Shown: positions 17,420-25,475 of the stretch, piece after piece
How positions within the stretch are numbered: position 1 is the stretch's first letter
How the letters are laid out: the number at the start of each line of letters is the position of its first letter
Assembly: GCA_025354165.1 (NCBI GenBank)
Contig: JANXNI010000058.1
Span: forward strand, 62,001-126,000
Source: Burkholderiales bacterium
GTDB lineage: Bacteria > Pseudomonadota > Gammaproteobacteria > Burkholderiales > Casimicrobiaceae
Reading direction: 5' to 3'
DNA: 64,000 bases
Translations under genes and position numbers: made by a program
The notes under the pieces: generated by a model
Seen by the model: the letters and a program-made list of their open reading frames with translations, nothing else
Database searches by the model: none
What the model was told of the DNA's origin: nothing

Positions 17420-19141
17420 CTAAAGCGCCTGCGGCCCGCGAACCAGCTTGCCGGGCATCTCGCCGGTCGCCTGCCCCTTTTCAAAAATCGTCCTGCCTGC
17501 CTTGATTGTGGCGAGATAGCCGCTCGCCTCCTGGACGATACGGCGACCACCGGCCGGCAAGTCCGCGACGAAATGCGGCGAGTGCAGGGTCAGCTTGTCG
17601 TAATCGATCAGGTTGAAGTCCGCAATGTAGCCTGGCTTGATGAGCCCGCGATCATGCAGCCCGTAAATTCCTGCCGTCGAACTGGTTTGCCGTTGGACGA
17701 TTAATTCCAGCGGCAATTTCTCGCCACGAGTACGGTCACGTGTCCAGTGTGTGAGCATGAAAGTGGGTAGCGACGCGTCGCAGATGTAGCCGCAATGCGC
17801 GCCGCCGTCACCGAGCGAAAGCATGGTGCGCGGATGTTGCAGCAGCTCGTAGGTGTGCGAGAGCTTCTCGTACGAGTAGTTGAACACCGGAAAGTAGATG
17901 ATCGCGCGACCTTCGTCCTCAAGCATCCAGTCGTACGCAATATCGTTGGGTTGTCGTCCCGTGCGCGCCGCGATGGCAGCGGCACTGCTTGACGGATCAG
18001 GCTCGTAATCCGGTGTGCTGTTGCCGGTGCCGAGGCGGAACATTTTGTGAAAGGCGACGGCCTTCATCTTGGTGTAATCGTCGAGACCGTGCGGCTGCTC
18101 CGAGAGCAGTTTTGCGCGAACGGCAGGGTCTTGCAGCGCCTTGTAACGATCTGCGGCGGAAAGCGTTCGCAACGGCTGATACGACGGATGCGCGATGAAC
18201 GGATGGAAGGTGCCGCCCCAAGAAAACAGCAACCCCACCGGACGCCCGCAGAACGCGCCGTACAGCGGCACGCCCGCACGCCCCGCGTCCTCGATCTGGG
18301 CGATGAGCGTTTTCCAGAGTTCCGGGTGCGTATCGATCTGCTGCACGTTAAAGGCGACTGGTTGCCCAGTTTCCTCGGCGAGCTTTCGCATCCAGACCGT
18401 TTCCTGATCCATGCCGACGTGATTGCTGGTCATCTGAAAGACGCCGCGCTGGGCGTCACCCAGTGCGCGGCCGATGCCGAACACTTCTTCCAGCCGCGCA
18501 AACGTACCGGGCACATGCTTGCCATCCGCGCCTTTGTGAATCAGCGTCCGCGATGTGGAGAAGCCAAGCGCCCCCGCCTGCAATGCTTCGCGCGTGATGC
18601 GGCGCATCGCATCAATCTCAGCCGCTGTCGCGTCGTTACTCTCGACGCCGTTCTCACCCATCACATAGGGGCGTAGCGCACCATGCGGCACTTGACAGCC
18701 AATATCCATGACGCGGGGCATTTTTTCGAGCGCGTTCATGTACTCGGGGAAGGTTTCCCACTGCCAGTCGATGCCTTCGGATAAGGCCGCATTCGGAATA
18801 TCTTCCACGCCCTCCATGAGCTGGATCAGCCACTCGCGCATGTGCCGCTTCACAGGCGCGAAGCCGACGCCGCAGTTGCCCATGACGGCGGTCGTCACGC
18901 CGTGCCACGACGACGGCGAAAGATACGGATCCCACGTCGCCTGACCATCGTAGTGTGTGTGCACGTCAACCCAGCCGGGGGTCAGCAGCGCGCCGTTGGC
19001 GTTGATTTCGCGTTTGCCCGAAGCGGCCTTTTCACCGTTGACCTGAACAATCTTGCCGTTGTCGACAGCAACGTCACCATAGATTGCCAGAGCGCCCGAA
19101 CCATCGACGATTTTTGCGTCACGAATTACCAGATCATGCAT
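17420..19141 (-). CDS. N-acyl-D-amino-acid deacylase-type amidohydrolase
   Basis: 573 aa amidohydrolase superfamily protein. N-terminal small beta domain (MHDLVIRDAKIVDGSG), metal-binding GWVDVHTHYDGQATWDP at about residue 60, the MGNCGVGFAP motif typical of D-aminoacylases (Cys ligand), and C-terminal LSLGDGGAHCGYICD. These zinc enzymes hydrolyse N-acyl-D-amino acids or related amides. It begins 5 bp after the Bug receptor gene, so the two are co-transcribed; the receptor may import the substrate. Substrate not determinable. Confidence 0.88.
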   Translation of the reverse strand: MHDLVIRDAKIVDGSGALAIYGDVAVDNGKIVQVNGEKAASGKREINANGALLTPGWVDVHTHYDGQATWDPYLSPSSWHGVTTAVMGNCGVGFAPVKRHMREWLIQLMEGVEDIPNAALSEGIDWQWETFPEYMNALEKMPRVMDIGCQVPHGALRPYVMGENGVESNDATAAEIDAMRRITREALQAGALGFSTSRTLIHKGADGKHVPGTFARLEEVFGIGRALGDAQRGVFQMTSNHVGMDQETVWMRKLAEETGQPVAFNVQQIDTHPELWKTLIAQIEDAGRAGVPLYGAFCGRPVGLLFSWGGTFHPFIAHPSYQPLRTLSAADRYKALQDPAVRAKLLSEQPHGLDDYTKMKAVAFHKMFRLGTGNSTPDYEPDPSSSAAAIAARTGRQPNDIAYDWMLEDEGRAIIYFPVFNYSYEKLSHTYELLQHPRTMLSLGDGGAHCGYICDASLPTFMLTHWTRDRTRGEKLPLELIVQRQTSSTAGIYGLHDRGLIKPGYIADFNLIDYDKLTLHSPHFVADLPAGGRRIVQEASGYLATIKAGRTIFEKGQATGEMPGKLVRGPQAL

Positions 19142-19146
19142 GGGAG

Positions 19147-20130
19147 CTATTCCAGCTTGATGCCAGTGCGCTTGATCACAGCGCCCCAGCGGTCATAGTC
19201 ATCGCGTACGATCTTCGCAAACTCTTCTCCTGTCGTGCCCGTGGGCTCGTTGCCCTGGCTCTTGATGAGTGTGGTGATTTCGTCGCTCTTGACAATCTTT
19301 GCCAGCGTTGCAGAAATTTTCTTCGCGACCTCTGGGTTCATCCCGCCGGGACCAAAGAATCCCTGCCAGCCGACGATGTCAATGCCCTGCACGCCCTGCT
19401 CAGCGATGGTCGGCAAATCCGGCAGTACAGGCACGCGTTTGTCGGTCGCTGCGGCCATGCCTTTTGCAGTGCCGTTCTTGATGGCCGTCACCGCGCTCGC
19501 TGTGCCGTCGAAATAAAGCTGCACTTCGTTTGACATCAGGCCCTTCTGTGCGTCCGCCACGCCTTTGTAGGGCACATGCACCATGTCAACACCCGAGGCA
19601 ACGCGCAGCATTTCTGCGTTGATGTGCGCCGTTGATCCGGGGCTGTACGACGCAACGTTCAGTTTGCCGGGATTAGCCTTGCCGTAGGCGATCATTCCCT
19701 TGAAATCATTGAATGGCGCATCCTTGTTGGCGATCAGCACCGTCGCTGAGCGCGCCACCTGTGACAGCGGCGTGAAATCCTTGAACGGGTCATACGGCAG
19801 CTTCGCGAACAGGTGCGGATTTTGCGTGTGAGTGATGACGATCGTGTACAACAGCGTGTGCCCGTCGGGCGCTGATTTGGCGACGTCCTGCGCACCGATA
19901 ATGGTTGATGCACCGGGCTTGTTGTCCACCACGACCGGCACGCCAACTTCGTCGGAGAGCTTCTTGCCGATCACGCGCGCCATCATGTCAGTGCCCGCAC
20001 CACCAGCGGGAAAGGGCAACACGATACGGATCGTTTTGCCGGGAATCGGCCACTGCGGTGTTTGCGCACCCGTGGTTGCGGCCATCGAAATGGTAGTGAC
20101 CGTCGCAACAACGGCAGATGTAATTCGCAT
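19147..20130 (-). CDS. Bug/TctC family periplasmic solute-binding protein
   Basis: 327 aa with a Sec signal peptide (residues about 1-23, ending TTGAQ). Mature start PQWPIPGKTIRIVLPFPAGG is the family hallmark, followed by VVVDNKPGASTIIGAQDVAK and the C-terminal FAKIVRDDYDRWG. Such receptors bind carboxylates or other small organics, and most are orphans lacking a TctAB transporter, as here. A strong GGAGAA site precedes ATG 20130. Operon with the amidohydrolase. The expansion of this family is characteristic of Burkholderiales. Confidence 0.93.
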   Translation of the reverse strand: MRITSAVVATVTTISMAATTGAQTPQWPIPGKTIRIVLPFPAGGAGTDMMARVIGKKLSDEVGVPVVVDNKPGASTIIGAQDVAKSAPDGHTLLYTIVITHTQNPHLFAKLPYDPFKDFTPLSQVARSATVLIANKDAPFNDFKGMIAYGKANPGKLNVASYSPGSTAHINAEMLRVASGVDMVHVPYKGVADAQKGLMSNEVQLYFDGTASAVTAIKNGTAKGMAAATDKRVPVLPDLPTIAEQGVQGIDIVGWQGFFGPGGMNPEVAKKISATLAKIVKSDEITTLIKSQGNEPTGTTGEEFAKIVRDDYDRWGAVIKRTGIKLE

Positions 20131-20313
20131 GAAAAAATTCTCCTGCGGCGATTATCAGTTCGCGATCTAACTGGTCGAGCGTCGATGACCGGTTTCCGGA
20201 ACGTCGGAGTTCCAATCGATGGGTGCACAGGTGTCGTCGCCGGACGAGATGACCTCGGTGCTGCCGCAAGCGGGTAAATTTAGCGCTGCTGGCGGCAAAA
20301 AATCCAATAAATA

Positions 20314-20429
20314 CAGCTTTTCTGTCAAAGGGTCGCTACATAAGGGGTGAAGGCTGATTTTGCATAAAGTCGCAAATTTTATGGATGTCTCTGTAACCCT
20401 TATGCAGCGGTTGATTCAGCGAAAAGCCG
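20314..20429. repeat. 116-bp palindromic element, copy 4 (most diverged)
   Basis: CAGCTTTT at 20314 and AAAAGCCG ending at 20429 (one mismatch to the perfect inverted end). GGGG is shifted by one position and TAACCC stands for TAGCCC; the TCG centre is retained. Length is still exactly 116 bp. It lies in the roughly 600-bp gap between the Bug receptor and the TerC gene, upstream of the riboswitch. Confidence 0.7.
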
Positions 20430-20477
20430 CGTGAAAAATAATTTCGAACAACGTGCGTTTTCGTGAAACAATTCAGG

Positions 20478-20618
20478 TGTTGAAGGGGAGTAGCTCCCAC
20501 ACCCGTGTCGTCAATACGAGCGCATGCGTTGAACCAAACGGTTGACCGTCATACGTTCCGGTACCGGTGGGCAGATGAACCGCGAAAGGCGGGCATGTGT
20601 CAGGCAAGACCTTCGCTA
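20478..20618 (+). promoter_or_regulatory. yybP-ykoY manganese riboswitch
   Basis: Upstream of a TerC-family gene. The conserved aptamer elements appear in order: GAAGGGGAGTAGC at 20482, CGTCAATACG at 20510, a CCGGTACCGG internal hairpin near 20564, and CAGGCAAGACCTTC at 20601. The two ends pair (GAAGG with CCTTC) to close P1. This class binds Mn2+ and switches on Mn2+ exporters and TerC-family proteins. After the aptamer, AGCGCGGACAC (20633) can pair with GTGTCCCGCGCGCT (20684), a plausible expression platform before the weak ribosome site of the gene. Confidence 0.88.
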
Positions 20619-20728
20619 TTGAGCGCGCTGCGAGCGCGGACACTCTGGCGAAGGCGTTTTCATTGGAATCCCCGTAGTTGGTTGTGTCCCGCGCGCTGCG
20701 CATCGTAACTATCACTACGGAACGGACC

Positions 20729-21463
20729 ATGGAAATTCTCTCAACAACCTTTTTGATGGCGCTACTCACCATCATCGTGATCGATCTTGTGCTGGCGGGC
20801 GACAACGCGCTCGTCATTGGCCTGACTGCGCGCAATGTCCCGCAGGAGATGCAGAAGCGCGTGATTCTATGGGGCACAGCGGGTGCCATTGTCATTCGCA
20901 TCGCTTTCACGCTTGGCATCGTGTGGCTGCTCAAAATACCGGGCCTGATGCTCGTGGGCGGCCTGCTCCTCTTGCCGGTTGCCTACAAACTCATGAATCC
21001 CGCAGCGGATGACGGCGATGAGCACGGAACCGGTCGCAACAACAATTTCTGGGGGGCCATCAAGACCATCATCGTGGCCGACGCGCTAATGGGCGTTGAC
21101 AACGTACTGGGCGTGGCTGGCGCGGCGCAGGGCAGCTTTCTGCTGGTTGTGCTCGGCCTGCTGATCAGCGTGCCAATCATGGTTTGGGGTTCGACGCTGG
21201 TGTTGAAATGGGTCGATCGCTACCCGCAGATCATTACCATCGGTGCTGGCGTGTTGATCTGGACGGCGACACAAATGATTCTTGACGAAAAATTGCTCGC
21301 GAATTACCTGCCGACACATACGTGGTTTGACGAATTGAGCGGCGCTATTCTGACCGTTGCAATTCTGGGCGCTTTTATCCTGCGACAGCGCCAGAAAAAG
21401 GCAGCACTCGCAGCGGCGCGCCTGAGCGCTACCAACGTAGCGAACGTAGCGGACGTAACGTAA
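20729..21463 (+). CDS. TerC/YjbE-family membrane protein, putative Mn2+ exporter
   Basis: 244 aa from ATG 20729 (GGAACGGACC just upstream). About seven transmembrane helices. TerC signatures DLVLAGDNALVIGL near the N-terminus and DALMGVDNVLGVAGAA in the middle, each with the intramembrane Asp residues proposed to bind metal. A hydrophilic loop (PAADDGDEHGTGRNNN) separates the halves. TerC proteins under yybP-ykoY control export or route manganese. Likely an operon with the DUF2062 gene 8 bp downstream. Confidence 0.92.
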   Translation: MEILSTTFLMALLTIIVIDLVLAGDNALVIGLTARNVPQEMQKRVILWGTAGAIVIRIAFTLGIVWLLKIPGLMLVGGLLLLPVAYKLMNPAADDGDEHGTGRNNNFWGAIKTIIVADALMGVDNVLGVAGAAQGSFLLVVLGLLISVPIMVWGSTLVLKWVDRYPQIITIGAGVLIWTATQMILDEKLLANYLPTHTWFDELSGAILTVAILGAFILRQRQKKAALAAARLSATNVANVADVT

Positions 21464-21471
21464 CGTAGCGA

Positions 21472-22032
21472 ATGCGCATCAAGCGATGGTTTCGTTCGCT
21501 CGAGCCGCGAGTATTGGCCGAATTTGACCGGCCGATGCTCGCCTGGGCGAAGCCGTGGCTGGATCGTCACGACCTGCTCTCGTTCACCCGCCGTCCACTC
21601 GCGGCGGGCGTCGCGATCGGTTTGCTCTGTGGCTTGATTCCCGGGCCACTACAGGTGGCGGCAACCGTGCTCGTCTGCTCTTTCTTTCGTGGCAATATCG
21701 TGGCGGGCGTGGTGGCGACGCTGTACACCAACCCGTTAACGATTGTTCCGCTCTACGTCGCCGCTTTTCACATTGGCGACACACTCATTCCCGGTATTCG
21801 CGTCATGCCAGCCTTCGCAGGCATCGGATTCGGCAGCCCTGGCTGGGTGAGCGCGCTCTCCGAATGGGTGCGAGCGCTCGGCTGGCCGCTAGTGCTCGGG
21901 CTACCCGTTATGGGTGCCTGGTTCGCGATCAACGGCTATTGGTTGATCAGCTATGCGTGGTTGCGGCCGGTGGTGGCACGAGCAAAGCGGATGAAGGCGC
22001 TGCGCGCGTCGCGCGCGAATACTACGAAGTAG
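21472..22032 (+). CDS. DUF2062 membrane protein
   Basis: 186 aa. Basic cytoplasmic N-terminus, then DUF2062 features: RRPLAAGVAIGLLCGLIPGP, VATLYTNPLTIVPLYVAAF and a final WLISYAWLRPV helix; three or four membrane segments. Function unknown. Co-directional with terC and only 8 bp after it, so it may share manganese-dependent control. Its stop overlaps the convergent xerC stop by 11 bp. Confidence 0.85.
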   Translation: MRIKRWFRSLEPRVLAEFDRPMLAWAKPWLDRHDLLSFTRRPLAAGVAIGLLCGLIPGPLQVAATVLVCSFFRGNIVAGVVATLYTNPLTIVPLYVAAFHIGDTLIPGIRVMPAFAGIGFGSPGWVSALSEWVRALGWPLVLGLPVMGAWFAINGYWLISYAWLRPVVARAKRMKALRASRANTTK

Positions 22033-22930
22033 TTCGCTTTTTGCGGGCACGCGGGTGCGCCTGATCGTAGACCTTCGCCAGATGCTGAAAATCCAGATGC
22101 GTGTAAACCTGCGTCGAGGCAATGCTGGCGTGGCCCATCAGCTCTTGCACCGCCCGCAGATCGCCTGAACTTTGCAGCACGTGCGACGCGAAGGAGTGGC
22201 GCAGACGATGCGGATAAACATGGGAGGAAATTCCTCGTTCCCGCGCACGCGATTTCAATGCCCGTCGCACGACAGGTGCACTGATGCGTTCGCCGCGCGC
22301 CCCGAGAAATAGCGCAACCTCCGGCGCGTCACCTCCGTTGTGTGCGCGCTCAAGCAGCCACGCCGCAATCGCATTGCACGCGGGCGCACCAAGAGGGGCG
22401 ACGCGCTCCTTACGGCCCTTGCCGAACACACGAATTTCACCGCTCACCAAATCAACGTCGCCAATGTCCAGACCGATCAATTCACCGATACGAATGCCGC
22501 AGCCATAGAGCACCTCAAACATCGCCTGATCTCGGGCCGACGTTGGGGATGTTTTCTCAGTGTCCGGCGGCGCTACCAGCCGAACCGCCTCGGTCTCGGT
22601 CAACGTGTTGGGCAATCGCTTCGGGGCTTTAGGCGCTTTTAGTCCGGTGAAGACAGTCAGATTGATTGACGCATCAGTTTTCGCCAGATAGCGAAACCAG
22701 CTTCGCCAGGCGGAGAGTGTCACGGCCAGCGTACGCGGCGCTAATCCTCCGGCGTGAAGTTTGGCGAGTGCGCGTTGAATGTCATGACGCTTGAGTTGAC
22801 TGAGTGGTGCGGTGTCCGCCGCTGCGATGAGCGATTCACAGGCGCGAACGTAGCGCGCCTCAGTCTGCGGCGAGCCTCGCGCTTTCAGGCTTTGCGCGAA
22901 ACGATCCAGTGCTTCGCGGTTCGTTTCCAT
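22022..22930 (-). CDS. xerC: Tyrosine recombinase XerC
   Basis: 302 aa. N-terminal SAM-like core-binding domain, C-terminal catalytic domain with the expected residues: Arg in YGCGIRIGELIG, Lys in VFGKGRKERV, HRLRHSFASH (His and Arg), LMGHASIASTQVYTH (His and nucleophile Tyr). With XerD it resolves chromosome dimers at dif near the septum. Third gene of the dapF-like-DUF484-xerC run, a conserved arrangement. No dif-like site recognised in the window. Confidence 0.93.
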   Translation of the reverse strand: METNREALDRFAQSLKARGSPQTEARYVRACESLIAAADTAPLSQLKRHDIQRALAKLHAGGLAPRTLAVTLSAWRSWFRYLAKTDASINLTVFTGLKAPKAPKRLPNTLTETEAVRLVAPPDTEKTSPTSARDQAMFEVLYGCGIRIGELIGLDIGDVDLVSGEIRVFGKGRKERVAPLGAPACNAIAAWLLERAHNGGDAPEVALFLGARGERISAPVVRRALKSRARERGISSHVYPHRLRHSFASHVLQSSGDLRAVQELMGHASIASTQVYTHLDFQHLAKVYDQAHPRARKKRTTS

Positions 22931-22948
22931 CGCAGTTTTTCGGTGCGC

Positions 22949-23653
22949 CTACCCGCCCGCAGGAGGCATCGCGAAGCGGCCAAGCGCAGCGCTCGTCAGA
23001 TGAGCCAACCGCGTCAGCACATCGGTGGCCATGTCGGGCGTGAAGCGCTCCGGGTCGTCGCTGGCGAGCATCAACACACCGCTGACGCCACCGTCAAGCA
23101 ATGGCACATACGCAAACGACTGCGCTTCCGCGCTCCCTGCGCCGAGCCAGCCTCGCGATTCATGTGCAGCGTTAGGGCCGACATAGGGCCGGTCAAGCCC
23201 TGCGACATAACTTTTGAGTTCCGAAGAACACAGGTTCGCCGCTTCAAGCGGATGGGCGCTGATCGTCTCGCCCCACCAGCGCGTCGTCGAAAACGGGATC
23301 GCGAAATCGGAGCGCAGGCTCTCATGCACCACCGCCAACGTCATTTCGGCATCGCCCGCCCGCAGCAGTGCGAGGGTCAGTCGATGTAGCTTCTCGATCA
23401 AACTGTCGTTGTGCTGGCCATAGCCGATCAGCTCCGAGAGTTGCTTCTCAAGCTTGGCATTGCGCTCGCGTAGCGAAATCAACTGCCGCTCCACCATCGA
23501 GATTGCGTGAGCGCCTTCCGGGTGCGGGACACGCATGGCGGAGAACACATCCGAATGCGCCATAAAAAAATCCGGATTGGCTTTCAGCCACGCGGCGACG
23601 TCATCCGCCTTTACGTCATCAACGCCATTGGCGTCATTAGCATCTGTCATCAC
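22949..23653 (-). CDS. DUF484 family protein
   Basis: 234 aa. N-terminal motif VAAWLKANPDFFMAHSDVF, a coiled-coil stretch (SMVERQLISLRERNAKLEKQ) and a GAF-like C-terminal part (SVVLMLASDDPERF region as SGVLMLASDDPERFTPDMA). Function unknown, but the family almost always lies between dapF and xerC. Its start overlaps the upstream stop by 4 bp (ATGA), indicating translational coupling. Confidence 0.9.
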   Translation of the reverse strand: MMTDANDANGVDDVKADDVAAWLKANPDFFMAHSDVFSAMRVPHPEGAHAISMVERQLISLRERNAKLEKQLSELIGYGQHNDSLIEKLHRLTLALLRAGDAEMTLAVVHESLRSDFAIPFSTTRWWGETISAHPLEAANLCSSELKSYVAGLDRPYVGPNAAHESRGWLGAGSAEAQSFAYVPLLDGGVSGVLMLASDDPERFTPDMATDVLTRLAHLTSAALGRFAMPPAGG

Positions 23654-24495
23654 AAATTCTCCAGCATTTCTTTGTCGAGCGTGCCGTCGGCCACGTGGGT
23701 CACCGGCCCGGTCATCGTAATCGCGTAATGGTCTCCAATTTCAATCGCAATCGTACCGCCCAGCATATGCACCGTGACGCTGCGATCTACCAGTCCCAGC
23801 CGGTGCGCCACGGCGGCGGCGGCGCTTGAGCTGGAACCGGACGCCAGCGTATATCCCGCGCCACGCTCCCAGATTTCGATCGCTATATTGTTGCGATCAC
23901 GGACGGTCAAAAACTGAACATTGGTGCGCTCAGGAAAGAGCGCATGCGTCTCAATCAACGGGCCGAGACGATGAACGTCCGCCGTCGTCGTGTTCGGTCG
24001 CTCGATGATGCAATGCGGATTGCCGATCGTCGCACTGGTGAATGTTAAGGTTTCTCCAGCAACGGAGAGCGTCTCACGCAAGACCTCACGCGACGCCCCG
24101 ACCACCGGAATTCGCGTGGAGTCAAAGCTCACTCGCCCCATCTCAACCGTCACGCTCTGGCCTTGCCCTTGCACGGTAGCCTGCACCACGCCTCCGCACG
24201 TATGCACCTTGAAAGGTGCATTTTTCACCAGGTCGTGATCAAACAAATAGCGACAAAAAATACGCAGACCGTTACCACTCTTTTGCGCTTCACTGCCGTC
24301 TGGATTAAAGATGCGTACGGAAAATGGAGCGTCGTCTTGAGCAGGTAAAGGGCCCCACAAAATCCCGTCCGAGCCAATTCCAAAGTTGCGGTGACAAATG
24401 CGGACTATTTCTGATCGCGAGAGCTGGCTGAGCCATTGCTTCGGGTCAAGAACGATGTAGTCGTTACCCAACGCATGATATTTAAAAAAGTGCAT
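23650..24495 (-). CDS. dapF: DapF homologue with altered catalytic cysteines
   Basis: 281 aa with the diaminopimelate-epimerase two-domain pattern: KYHALGNDYIVLD, NFGIGSDGILWGP, IFNPDGSEAQKSGNGLR, ATIGNPHC and ERGAGYTLASGSSSS. DapF normally racemises LL- to meso-diaminopimelate using two cysteines, in GNGxRC and CGTGAC. Here the first position is Ile79 (a Cys sits two residues later, Cys81) and the second is Ser224. The locus (before DUF484-xerC) is where dapF belongs. It may be a divergent DapF-like subfamily or a foreign replacement; enzymatic function is uncertain. A decayed relative lies at 28236-28898. Confidence 0.85.
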   Translation of the reverse strand: MHFFKYHALGNDYIVLDPKQWLSQLSRSEIVRICHRNFGIGSDGILWGPLPAQDDAPFSVRIFNPDGSEAQKSGNGLRIFCRYLFDHDLVKNAPFKVHTCGGVVQATVQGQGQSVTVEMGRVSFDSTRIPVVGASREVLRETLSVAGETLTFTSATIGNPHCIIERPNTTTADVHRLGPLIETHALFPERTNVQFLTVRDRNNIAIEIWERGAGYTLASGSSSSAAAAVAHRLGLVDRSVTVHMLGGTIAIEIGDHYAITMTGPVTHVADGTLDKEMLENL

Positions 24496-24612
24496 GCGTG
24501 GATTTTCCCACGGTTGAGCAAGCGTTGATGCGCACTACACTTGTCACGTGGTGGCTACGAGGTACAGCCTATCCAAATTGCCAAAAACTAAGCGGAGATT
24601 TACATATTCCAT

Positions 24613-25464
24613 ATGGACGTTCAGGTGCAGTCTCTTCAAACGCTCTACGCACAACACCAAGGCAAAGTCAGCGACAAGTGGTCATCGTATCTGACGCTAT
24701 ATGACTCGGTCCTGAGCCCCGTGCGTCAAAGCGTTAGAAGCCTGCTCGAAATTGGCGTACAAAACGGCGGAAGTCTTGAATTGTGGGCTCAGTACTTTGC
24801 TGATGCTCAACACATTGTTGGCTGTGACATTGACGCCAAATGCGCCAACTTGAAATTTGAGGACACTCGCATTCATGTTGTGGTTGACGACGCAACTTTA
24901 TCCGCAACACGTGACAGGGTGGCGCGAGTTTCCGCGACCTTTGATGTGGTGATCGAGGATGGTTCGCACATTCCCAGAGAGGTAATTAGCGCTTTCCTGC
25001 GTTACTGGCCGATGGTCAAGCCCGGCGGCATTTTCATCGCAGAGGATTTGCACTGCGATTACTTTCCTGGGCACGAGGGCGGCATCGCTCGACGCAAGCT
25101 GGCTAATCGATTCTTTGCCGAATTGGTGCACATCATTAATCTGGAGCATTGGGAAGGCGTGCAGTCGATTCCCGCTTTACTACGTGAATATGCGGCCGGC
25201 GAACTCGTAGAGCAAGCACAGCTAGCGGATTCAATCGCGTCCATCAGTTTTCACAATTCTGTCGCGGTGATCCGCAAGGCGCAAACACCATCTCACGTCA
25301 CACTGGGCCGACGCGTTGTGGTGGGGACCAAGGCTATGGTGGACGACGCCGTGTTGCGCGCGCAGGACACTGGCGTATCAAGTCTGCTTGGGCTGCACGA
25401 AGCGAATCGACAAGCGCCGATCTCGACAACAGCATCCTTTTCCGGGTTGTTCTCGAAGCGCTAG
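24613..25464 (+). CDS. Class I SAM-dependent methyltransferase
   Basis: 283 aa. SAM-binding motif I SLLEIGVQNGGSLELWAQYF, followed by IVGCDIDAKC (acidic residue for the ribose) and VVIEDGSHIP, then PGGIFIAEDLHCDY. The order and DGSH segment resemble methyltransferases that act on sugars in antibiotic and glycan pathways (for example the mycinamicin sugar methyltransferase type). Opens the accessory glycan island on the plus strand, divergent from the dapF homologue. The nearest GGAG is rather far from ATG 24613, so the start is provisional. Acceptor unknown. Confidence 0.8.
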   Translation: MDVQVQSLQTLYAQHQGKVSDKWSSYLTLYDSVLSPVRQSVRSLLEIGVQNGGSLELWAQYFADAQHIVGCDIDAKCANLKFEDTRIHVVVDDATLSATRDRVARVSATFDVVIEDGSHIPREVISAFLRYWPMVKPGGIFIAEDLHCDYFPGHEGGIARRKLANRFFAELVHIINLEHWEGVQSIPALLREYAAGELVEQAQLADSIASISFHNSVAVIRKAQTPSHVTLGRRVVVGTKAMVDDAVLRAQDTGVSSLLGLHEANRQAPISTTASFSGLFSKR

Positions 25465-25475
25465 ATTGCATCTTG

